In this document: piece after piece, positions 1-5,897 of the stretch
How the letters are laid out: each line of letters opens with the position of its first letter
How positions within the stretch are numbered: the stretch's first letter is position 1
From: Mumia flava
GTDB taxonomy: Bacteria > Actinomycetota > Actinomycetes > Propionibacteriales > Nocardioidaceae
Direction of reading: 5' to 3'
DNA length: 64,000 bases
NCBI RefSeq assembly: GCF_002797495.1
Contig: NZ_PGEZ01000001.1
Coordinates: 2,170,001-2,234,000, forward strand
Program-made: the position numbers and the translations under genes
Notes under the pieces: model-generated
Told to the model about the DNA's origin: nothing
The model's input: the letters and a program-made list of their open reading frames with translations, nothing else
The model's database searches: none

Positions 1-1
1 G

Positions 2-850
2 AACGAGAAGACGAACGACATGCACGCCGGCGTCTGGAACAAGTCGGCCCAGGGCAGCCACGAGATCCGTGGCCGCAAGCTCGGCATCGTCGGCTACGGC
101 AACATCGGCAGCCAGCTCTCGGTCATCGCCGAGGCGCTCGGCATGCAGGTCTTCTACTTCGACGTCGCCGACAAGCTCGCGCTCGGCAACGCGAGGCGCT
201 GCGCGACCATCGACGAGCTGCTCGAGACGGTGGACGTCGTCACGCTGCACGTCGACGGGCGACCGGGCAACGCCGGGCTGTTCGGCGCCGAGCAGTTCGC
301 GCGGATGAAGCCGCGAGCGCTGTTCCTCAACCTCTCGCGCGGCATCCTCGTCGACACGTTGGCACTGCGCCAGCACATCGAGTCCGGCCACATCGCCGGC
401 GCGGCCGTCGACGTGTTCCCGGTGGAGCCGAAGAAGCAGGGCGACCCGTTCGAGTCGGACCTGCGCGGCCTCCCGAACGTCATCCTCACCCCCCACGTCG
501 GCGGATCGACGATGGAGGCGCAGCAGGACATCGGCCGGTTCGTCTCGGGCAAGCTGCACAGCTACCTCGCCGAGGGCAGCACGGACCTGTCACCGAACCT
601 GCCGCACCTCCAGCTGCCCTCGTACCACCAGGGCCACCGGCTCGTGCACATCCATCACAACGTCCCCGGGGTGCTGTCGGCGATCAACTCGGTGCTCGGC
701 GAGCACGAGGTCAACATCGCAGGACAGACGCTGGGGACCCGCGGCGAGATCGGCTACGTCATCACCGACATCGACAAGGAGCTGGCCCCGCAGACGCTGA
801 GCGCTCTCGGCAACCTGCCGGAGACCGTACGCCTGCGCCAGCTCAGCTGA
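2..850 (+). CDS. serA: D-3-phosphoglycerate dehydrogenase, 5' end outside window
   Basis: The reading frame is open from the first bases, so this is the last 282 codons of a longer gene. The enzyme oxidises 3-phosphoglycerate to 3-phosphohydroxypyruvate, the first step of serine synthesis, in the cytoplasm. Seen in order: the NAD-binding glycine motif (GIVGYGNIGS), the NLSRGILVD segment that holds the substrate/NAD arginine, the LTPHVGGST segment with the catalytic histidine, and a C-terminal ACT domain (HNVPGVLSAINSVLGEHEVN) that binds serine as feedback inhibitor in this family. Only one ACT domain and no intervening domain follow the catalytic part, which matches the short Escherichia coli type rather than the long mycobacterial type. 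The stop codon runs straight into a tandem repeat array. Confidence 0.95.
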   Translation, partial: NEKTNDMHAGVWNKSAQGSHEIRGRKLGIVGYGNIGSQLSVIAEALGMQVFYFDVADKLALGNARRCATIDELLETVDVVTLHVDGRPGNAGLFGAEQFARMKPRALFLNLSRGILVDTLALRQHIESGHIAGAAVDVFPVEPKKQGDPFESDLRGLPNVILTPHVGGSTMEAQQDIGRFVSGKLHSYLAEGSTDLSPNLPHLQLPSYHQGHRLVHIHHNVPGVLSAINSVLGEHEVNIAGQTLGTRGEIGYVITDIDKELAPQTLSALGNLPETVRLRQLS

Positions 851-852
851 CA

Positions 853-988
853 CCCTCCCCGTTCGTCGAGGCCGAGCGCAGCCTCTCCCCGTTCGTCGAG
901 GCCGAGCGCAGCCTCTCCCCGTTCGTCGAGGCCGAGCGCAGCCTCTCCCCGTTCGTCGAGGCCGAGCGCAGCGAGGATCGAGACGCGC
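853..988. repeat. Four tandem copies of a 30-bp interspersed repeat
   Basis: A 30-bp unit with core TTCGTCGAGGCCGAGCGCAG is repeated four times without spacers, and the last copy continues into GAGGATCGAGAC. The array starts 3 bp after the serA stop and ends just before the DUF1697 stop, so it lies between two convergent genes. Related copies occur near 3.4, 20.1, 26.9, 32.1 and 63.9 kb. The sequence is rich in TCGAG palindromes and could fold as a bidirectional transcription stop, which is inference. Confidence 0.9.
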
Positions 989-994
989 CCGCGC

Positions 995-1537
995 TCAGAT
1001 CGCCTGGAGGCGCTCGGCGAGGGTCTCGACCGTACGGAGGTTGCGGCCCGTCCCCGGGATCCCGCCGGTGAGCTTGAGCAGCCGTGGCGCGGTCACCTTG
1101 CTCCGCGCGACCCCGTCCTCGTACCGGATGTGCAGCAGGTCCCCGTCCACCGTCACCTGCTCCGGCGCGAAGTCGAACGCCTCCAGCGTCCGTACGGCGT
1201 CGGCATCCGGTGCGGACGCGAGGAACCAGACGTGCCGCAATTTCGGGACCTCGAGGTCGTACGGGTAGGCGTCGAGCGCGGCACGCAGCTGCGGTCCGGT
1301 CCGGGCGATCGCATCGGTGGTGACGCCCATCCGGTCGGCGATCCCTGCCTCCAGCTCCGTCCCGAACGCTGCGGCATCGCCCGGGGGGACGCACAGGAGG
1401 TTGCCGCTGTTCACGTAGCTCGAGACGGCGTCCGCGCCGAGATCGCTCGCGAGCTCACGCAGCTCGGCCATCGGGACCTTGTTGCCGCCGACGTTGACGG
1501 CACGCAGCAGATAGACGACCGGCGTCGAGGAAGCCAT
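995..1537 (-). CDS. DUF1697 family protein
   Basis: This 180-aa protein shows the features of the DUF1697 family: the N-terminal YLLRAVNVGG(N) segment, the SSYVNSGNLL strand with its small-residue turn, and the C-terminal LLKLTGGIPGTGRNLRTVETL segment. No reaction is established for the family, so no function is given. No signal peptide or membrane segment is visible and it should be cytoplasmic. Its ATG lies 5 bp after the stop of the upstream membrane protein gene, so the two are probably cotranscribed. It ends facing serA, with the repeat array in between. Confidence 0.85.
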   Translation of the reverse strand: MASSTPVVYLLRAVNVGGNKVPMAELRELASDLGADAVSSYVNSGNLLCVPPGDAAAFGTELEAGIADRMGVTTDAIARTGPQLRAALDAYPYDLEVPKLRHVWFLASAPDADAVRTLEAFDFAPEQVTVDGDLLHIRYEDGVARSKVTAPRLLKLTGGIPGTGRNLRTVETLAERLQAI

Positions 1538-1542
1538 CAGGG

Positions 1543-2370
1543 TCAGAAGTCGCCGAAGCCGCCGAAGTCGAAGCCGCCTCCGCCGTCGCCGCCGAACTCA
1601 CCCCCGCCGGCGTCGCCACCGGCGTCCCCGCCGGCATCGCCTCCACCGGCGTCACCGCCGCCGGACGGGTCGCCGTAGGCACCCGGATCGAGGCCTGCGT
1701 CGGCGGCGAACATCCCGCCCATCATCGTCCCCATGAACAGGGCCGGCATGAACGCGTAGGCGGAGAAGTATCCGGCGGCGTACGGCCCGAACGCCGGCCC
1801 GGCCTGGTAGTACGGGGTGCGCTGCGAACCGATCATCACCTGACGGGTGTCGGGGTCCGCCCCGGCGTTCACCCGCTCGGCATCGAGCGCGCAGGCGGGG
1901 ACGTCGCGGACCACACCGCCCGGGGGCGCGTACTGGACGTCGGTGACGGACAGCCCGTGGCGAGGATCGAAGAAGCACGGCGGCCGCTTCGCCGGCAGAG
2001 GCTCTCCGGCCGTACGGGCCTGGACGCACGCGATCGCGTATCGGCCGTCCTCGACGATCTCGGTGACGTGCCGGACGTTCTCGGGGTCGTCGAGTGCGTC
2101 GACCGCGGTCTTCGCGGACTCGTACGCGTCGAGCGCCCGCTGGTAGTCGGCGCGGCCGCCCTCGTCCAGGGCGACACCGGACACCTCCAGGTCGAGGTCC
2201 TGCAGCTGCTCGCCGAGAGCGGTGACGTCCTCGTTGACCGTGCGCTTCACGGCCGCCAGCTCGTCAGCGTGCCGCTGCTGCTCGAGGGCCTTGGACTTGC
2301 GCTGCTCACGGACGAGATAGAACGCCACGGCAGCGATGCCGAGGATGATGACGATGGTCACGAGGTCCAT
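1543..2370 (-). CDS. Membrane-anchored protein with glycine/aspartate-rich tail
   Basis: I do not recognise a family with confidence. The 275-aa product starts with one hydrophobic helix (about residues 3-19), followed by a charged, probably coiled-coil stretch (about 25-75) and a central region with two separated cysteines (ACVQ and PPCFF). Next is a hydrophobic aromatic patch with several Met, Ala and Tyr (about 195-220). The last 45 residues are almost only Gly, Asp, Ala and Phe (GGGDAGGGDAGGDAGG). The layout suggests a single-pass membrane protein with a flexible low-complexity tail that may mediate weak interactions. A TAGTGT box ends 6 nt before the ATG, so the transcript is probably leaderless. 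It heads a two-gene unit with the DUF1697 gene. Confidence 0.75.
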   Translation of the reverse strand: MDLVTIVIILGIAAVAFYLVREQRKSKALEQQRHADELAAVKRTVNEDVTALGEQLQDLDLEVSGVALDEGGRADYQRALDAYESAKTAVDALDDPENVRHVTEIVEDGRYAIACVQARTAGEPLPAKRPPCFFDPRHGLSVTDVQYAPPGGVVRDVPACALDAERVNAGADPDTRQVMIGSQRTPYYQAGPAFGPYAAGYFSAYAFMPALFMGTMMGGMFAADAGLDPGAYGDPSGGGDAGGGDAGGDAGGDAGGGEFGGDGGGGFDFGGFGDF

Positions 2371-2376
2371 GGACCA

Positions 2377-2382
2377 ACACTA
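2377..2382 (-). promoter_or_regulatory. -10 box of a leaderless promoter
   Basis: TAGTGT on the minus strand, 6 nt before the ATG of the membrane protein gene. The TAnnnT pattern at this distance is the usual mark of leaderless transcription in actinobacteria. No clear -35 box is seen; the terminator hairpin of the upstream gene lies just behind it. Confidence 0.6.
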
Positions 2383-2395
2383 CGTCCCCGGACGG

Positions 2396-2422
2396 GCCGG
2401 GTGGCCTGCGCGGCCACCCGGC
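2396..2422 (-). terminator. Perfect 11-bp stem hairpin
   Basis: The arms at 2396-2406 and 2412-2422 are perfect reverse complements (GCCGGGTGGCC / GGCCACCCGGC) around a 5-nt loop. It begins 8 bp after the stop of the 47-aa membrane protein gene and precedes the next promoter on the same strand. There is no T tract, which is common for high-GC actinobacterial terminators. Confidence 0.65.
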
Positions 2423-2429
2423 ACCCGGC

Positions 2430-2573
2430 TCAGGTGAAGATGCTGACGCCGCCCGGTCCGACGAGCAGACCGACGATGATCAGGACGATGCCCCACAGCA
2501 GCTGCTTGCGGACGATCGCGACGATGCCGGCCACCACCAGGATGACGGCGAGGATCCACAGCAGAAACTCCAT
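2430..2573 (-). CDS. Small membrane protein with GPGG motif (47 aa)
   Basis: The short frame reads MEFLLWILAVILVVAGIVAI, then a basic pair (RK), a second hydrophobic helix (LLWGIVLIIVGLLV) and the ending GPGGVSIFT. The two helices separated by a positive turn and the GPGG ending match the actinobacterial 'GPGG-motif small membrane protein' type as I remember it; no function is known to me. An AAGAGGAG ribosome binding site lies 7-8 nt before the ATG, which strongly supports translation. A perfect hairpin follows the stop codon, so it is a self-contained transcription unit. Confidence 0.8.
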   Translation of the reverse strand: MEFLLWILAVILVVAGIVAIVRKQLLWGIVLIIVGLLVGPGGVSIFT

Positions 2574-2725
2574 GACGTTCCTCTCCTCTTTCGGGGGCCC
2601 GGGCACGGTGCCCGGGGTATGCCGTCCGCATCTCGGGCGGCATCTGGCAACGTACCCACGGGCGGCGGGGTCTACACGTCGCCATGACGAGGGTCCGACG
2701 GAATCGATGCCATTTAGGCTCGATT

Positions 2726-2741
2726 GTCCGAAGATTCGGAC
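2726..2741 (-). terminator. Short hairpin after the L,D-transpeptidase gene
   Basis: GTCCGAAGATTCGGAC forms a 6-bp stem with a 4-nt loop, 13 bp beyond the stop codon of the minus-strand gene. There is no U tract in that direction. It could be a weak terminator or an operator for the small membrane protein gene downstream. Confidence 0.35.
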
Positions 2742-2754
2742 GAAAAGGGTCGGT

Positions 2755-3603
2755 TCAACGCCCGATTGCGATGACCGGAACCTTCCGAGGGGCGAGGTGA
2801 TTCATCGTCCAGCGAATGAATCGGCGGCGTGCGGAGACGCAGCCGGCGGTGGCGCCGTCGCCGTTGACGTGCAGGAAGATCCCGGAGCCCCGCCGGCGGA
2901 CCGCGTTCGGCGGCCGGTTGAAGTCGATCACGACCGACCACCGGTACTGCCGGCCGTAGTCCCGAAGGCGCTCGGAGGAGTTGGGCACGGACGGTGCGAG
3001 CCACCAGCGGAACCCGCCCGCGCGCTTGTTCCGCAACGTGTTGTAGTACGCCGAGCGGTTGTCCTGGACCCAGTAGTCGCCCGCGCGGACGCGATGGAAC
3101 GGCATCCGTGCCCGGGGCGTACGGCGGTGGTTCCCGAACGTCTCCGTCATCGTGAACGACCCGATCGGCGTTGTCCCGGTCCACTGCTTGCGCTGCGACG
3201 CCTTCACCAGCCCGCCGTACCCGATCCGGCCCGAGGACGTGCGCCGGCGCTTCACCCACTGGCCGTCGCGTCGGACCCAGTACGTGACGGTGGCGCGATA
3301 GCCCGAGCGTCGGTTGACCGTGATCACCTGGCGGGTGCCCGCCCGAAGACCGACCCTCACGCCGCCGAGACGGATCCGCTCGACGACCCGGGCGCCGGCG
3401 GTGGACGGCACTCGATCACTCGCTGCGCTCGCGCCTCGAGCACCGGAGGCTCCTTCGATGGTCGAGGCGGAGCGGAGGGCGGTTCCTTCGATGGTCGAGG
3501 CGGAGCGGAGCGACGATCGAGACCCCTCCGCCGCCGCAGGCCCGACCGGAACGACCAGCGCCCCGCACGCCATCACCATCACCGCCGTACGCAGAGGTCT
3601 CAA
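2755..3603 (-). CDS. Secreted L,D-transpeptidase-like protein (YkuD fold)
   Basis: The C-terminal 200 residues end in an L,D-transpeptidase active-site block: GIFLHVNGDGATAGCVSARR, with the conserved histidine and the nucleophilic cysteine in the TxGCVS pattern. The family links or anchors peptidoglycan stem peptides outside the membrane. I choose a TTG start whose TTGA overlaps the stop of the upstream reductase gene: GAGGGGAG lies about 8 nt before it, and it gives a clean signal peptide (basic RPLR, hydrophobic core, then AAAEG). A GTG farther upstream at 3645 would overlap the reductase gene more. Right after the signal peptide, two in-frame copies of LRSASTIEG come from an interspersed DNA repeat, probably a surface-exposed linker. 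The protein is at the short end for this group and lacks a recognisable Ig-like domain. Confidence 0.8.
   Translation of the reverse strand: MRPLRTAVMVMACGALVVPVGPAAAEGSRSSLRSASTIEGTALRSASTIEGASGARGASAASDRVPSTAGARVVERIRLGGVRVGLRAGTRQVITVNRRSGYRATVTYWVRRDGQWVKRRRTSSGRIGYGGLVKASQRKQWTGTTPIGSFTMTETFGNHRRTPRARMPFHRVRAGDYWVQDNRSAYYNTLRNKRAGGFRWWLAPSVPNSSERLRDYGRQYRWSVVIDFNRPPNAVRRRGSGIFLHVNGDGATAGCVSARRRFIRWTMNHLAPRKVPVIAIGR
3410..3535. repeat. Interspersed repeat copies inside the L,D-transpeptidase gene
   Basis: Two direct copies of TCCTTCGATGGTCGAGGCGG (3452-3471 and 3484-3503), the last followed by CGATCGAGACC, plus a copy in the other orientation at about 3411-3440. They belong to the same family as the arrays at 0.9, 20.1 and 63.9 kb. 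They are translated as the LRSASTIEG repeats behind the signal peptide. Confidence 0.8.
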
Positions 3604-4541
3604 GGAACCGGCTCCCCTCGCGCCGTCGTCCACAGCGACCACCACTGCTCGCGGCTCATCGCGGCTGCGACGTGCTCGGCGTCCCCGCAGGCGCGGATCC
3701 GCTCCGGTGAGGTCGTCCCCACGACGGCGACGATCATCGCGGGATGGCGCAGCAGCCAGCCGACGACCACGGACTCAGGGGTGGTCCCGAGCTCGGCGGC
3801 GTACTTGCCGACGAGGCCCGCGGTCGCGCGGTCGGCGTCGGAGGTGGGCCGTGCTCCCGTGTAGCGGCCCTGGGCGAGCGAGCCGTACGCCTGGATCGTG
3901 ATCGCCTCGGACACGCAGTGCTCCAGCGTCCCGAGCGACCCGACGGACGTGCTCGCCCCGGCATGGTTGACCAGGACCCCCGCCTCGATCAGGTCGCGGT
4001 GCGCGAGACTCAGCTCGACCTGGTCGACCTCGATCGGGCGCCGGAGGGCACGGGCCAGATGGGCCATCTGCGCCGCCCCCATGTTGGAGACGCCGAACCC
4101 CACGACCCGGCCGTCGCGGTACAGGGTGTCGAACGCGTCGGCGACCTCCTCGGCCACCATGAGGGGATCCGGTCGGTGGAGGAGCAGCCGGTCCACGTGG
4201 TCGATGCCGAGGCGCTCGAGCGAGCCTGCGACGGCGGTGAGGATCGCCTCGTGCGACAGGTCGTACGCATTGCCGCCGTGCGGCTCGGCGTCGGGCGCGC
4301 CGCCCAGGACGATCCCGCACTTCGTCTGGATCGTGAGGGTCTCCCGGAGCCCGGGGTGACGCTTCAGGACGCGGCCGAACACGGTCTCGGCAGACCCGGC
4401 GCCGTAGTTGTCGGCGTGGTCGAACTGCCGGATCCCCAGCTCGTACGCGGCCAGCACGGCCTGCTCGGCCCGGTCGACGTCCTCCTCGGTCGGGTGGGGG
4501 GAGCCGGAGCCGAGACCCATGCAGCCGTACGCGAGCCTCAC
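3600..4541 (-). CDS. Aldo/keto reductase
   Basis: A 313-aa NADPH-dependent oxidoreductase of the aldo/keto reductase TIM-barrel family. The family tetrad is visible: the Asp of GIRQFDHADNYGAGSAE together with its Tyr, the Lys of TIQTKCG, and the His of LLLHRPDP. The C-terminal VVGTTSPERIRAC segment is the usual cofactor phosphate-binding region. The substrate cannot be told from sequence. A longer open frame extends upstream, but it is arginine/proline-rich non-family sequence, so I start at GTG (MRLAYGCMGLG), which gives the usual length. Its stop overlaps the TTG start of the L,D-transpeptidase gene by 4 nt. Confidence 0.88.
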   Translation of the reverse strand: MRLAYGCMGLGSGSPHPTEEDVDRAEQAVLAAYELGIRQFDHADNYGAGSAETVFGRVLKRHPGLRETLTIQTKCGIVLGGAPDAEPHGGNAYDLSHEAILTAVAGSLERLGIDHVDRLLLHRPDPLMVAEEVADAFDTLYRDGRVVGFGVSNMGAAQMAHLARALRRPIEVDQVELSLAHRDLIEAGVLVNHAGASTSVGSLGTLEHCVSEAITIQAYGSLAQGRYTGARPTSDADRATAGLVGKYAAELGTTPESVVVGWLLRHPAMIVAVVGTTSPERIRACGDAEHVAAAMSREQWWSLWTTARGEPVP

Positions 4542-4581
4542 CCGGCCATCATCACCCCGGCCCTGCCCGGACGCGAATCGC

Positions 4582-5691
4582 TCAGGCGACGGCGGTCCGC
4601 TCGACCTCACGCAGGGCCGAGCGGGCGGCGACCCGTCCCGCGCGGTTGGCGCCGATCGTGGAGGCCGACGGACCGTACCCCACGAGCTGGACCCGGTGGT
4701 CGCGTGCCGCGGTGGTCGGCGTGTGGGCATCCTCGCGCGCCACGAGCCGAACGCCGCCGCTCGTCTCGCGCAGCCGCAGGGGCGCCAGGTGGTCGAGCAC
4801 GGCGCGGAACCCGGTCGCCCACACGATCGCGTCGGCGCGACGGAACGTGCCGTCGGCCATCCGCACGCCCTCGGGCTCGATCGCGGTGAACATCGGGTGG
4901 CGCTCGTACGCGCCGAGCGCGGCTGCGCGCTGCTCCTGCGGGCGGAGTGCGAGCCCGGTCACGCTCACGACGCTCTGCGGTGGCAGTCCTCGGCGTACGC
5001 GGTCCTCGACGAGCGCGACGGCATCGCGCCCGGCGGCGGGGTCGAAGTCGTCGGTCCGCCAGACGGGTTCGCGGCGGGTCACCCAGGTCGTCGACGCCGC
5101 GCCCCCGGCGAGCTCGCCGAGGATCTGCACGGCCGACGCGCCACCGCCGACGACGACCACGTCGAGCCCCGCCAGCTCGTCCGGGCCGGTGTAGTCGTGG
5201 GTGTGCAGCTGGCGTCCGCGGAACGTCGCCGCACCGGGGTAGCTCGGCCAGAACGGGCGCTCCCAGGTGCCGGTCGCGTTGATCAGGGCGCGGGTCCGCC
5301 ACGTGCCGGCGTCGGTGTGGACCAGCAGATCGCCGGTCGGCTCCGCTGGGTCGGCGTTCGCGACCCTCCGTACGCGGACGGGCCGGACGACGGGGAGGCC
5401 GAAGCGGTCCTCGTAGTCCGCGTAGTAGGCCGGGACGGTGTCACGCGCAGCGGTGTCGCCGTCGGCGTGCGGGGCGTCGAGCCCGGGGAGCTTCGCGATC
5501 CCGTGGACATCGGCCATCGTGAGCGTCCGCCACCGGTGCTGCCACGCGCCGCCTGGGGCTGGGTTCGCGTCGAGCACGACGAAGCGCGCCCCCAGTCGGC
5601 GCAGGTGGTACGCAGCGGACAGCCCGGCCTGGCCGGCACCGATCACGACGACGTCGACGACATCGCGTACGGCGTCGGCGGGGGAACTCAC
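4582..5691 (-). CDS. Flavin-dependent NAD(P)-binding monooxygenase
   Basis: The 369-aa protein opens with a FAD-binding Rossmann motif (VVVIGAGQAGLSAAYHLRRLG), then the GGAWQHRW segment typical of this group, a second dinucleotide motif (VVVVGGGASAVQILGEL) for NADPH, and the ATGF motif (IVWATGFRAVLDHL) found in flavin monooxygenases such as ArsO-type and Baeyer-Villiger-like enzymes. The substrate is unknown. I start at GTG 5691, just before the FAD motif. The open frame continues upstream through a 22-bp tandem repeat and a palindromic element, whose translation looks unrelated. The gene follows fadH on the same strand after about 200 bp of repeat DNA, so it probably has its own promoter. 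Confidence 0.82.
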   Translation of the reverse strand: MSSPADAVRDVVDVVVIGAGQAGLSAAYHLRRLGARFVVLDANPAPGGAWQHRWRTLTMADVHGIAKLPGLDAPHADGDTAARDTVPAYYADYEDRFGLPVVRPVRVRRVANADPAEPTGDLLVHTDAGTWRTRALINATGTWERPFWPSYPGAATFRGRQLHTHDYTGPDELAGLDVVVVGGGASAVQILGELAGGAASTTWVTRREPVWRTDDFDPAAGRDAVALVEDRVRRGLPPQSVVSVTGLALRPQEQRAAALGAYERHPMFTAIEPEGVRMADGTFRRADAIVWATGFRAVLDHLAPLRLRETSGGVRLVAREDAHTPTTAARDHRVQLVGYGPSASTIGANRAGRVAARSALREVERTAVA

Positions 5692-5720
5692 ATCCAGTCC
5701 AACCCGGAACCGGGCAGGGA

Positions 5721-5782
5721 TGTTCCGGCGCTCGCAGTCCGTTGTTCCGGCGCTCGCCGTCCGTTGTTCGGCGCCTGCAGTC
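5721..5782. repeat. Three imperfect 22-bp tandem repeats
   Basis: Units starting TGTTCCGGCGCTCGCAGTCC at 5721, 5743 and 5765; the third is shortened and diverged. They lie just upstream of the chosen start of the monooxygenase and abut the palindromic element at 5779. They could be part of that gene's control region or simple repeat expansion. Confidence 0.75.
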
Positions 5783-5870
5783 TCCGTAGCCAACTGGGGA
5801 GATCCCCACTCGGCGCGGGAAACCTTCCGTGCCAGGTGACGGTCTCCGTAGCCGGCTACGCAGACCGTCA
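5779..5870. repeat. Palindromic repeat element, copy 1
   Basis: An element of about 90 bp with a conserved core (GGCGCGGGAAACC, then CCAGGTG) between outer inverted segments that both begin GTCTCCGTAGCC. The right end (5842-5865) is itself nearly palindromic. The core matches the element at 45892-45977. Within it, GGCGC pairs with GTGCC here and with GCGCC in the other copy, a compensated change that keeps the hairpin. Confidence 0.75.
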
Positions 5871-5897
5871 GGCCCGCAAGGCCCGCCGCGGGACGGT

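Noticed and set aside
853-972. Possible CRISPR array
   Set aside because: The 30-bp units are contiguous with no unique spacers, and no cas gene is present.
1957-3864. Long plus-strand open frame (635 codons)
   Set aside because: It runs antisense to the L,D-transpeptidase and the membrane protein gene, has no family likeness and a GC-driven arginine/valine/proline composition.
4542-4730. N-terminal extension of the aldo/keto reductase
   Set aside because: The extra 63 codons are Arg/Pro/Ser-rich and outside the family; the GTG at 4541 gives the normal start.
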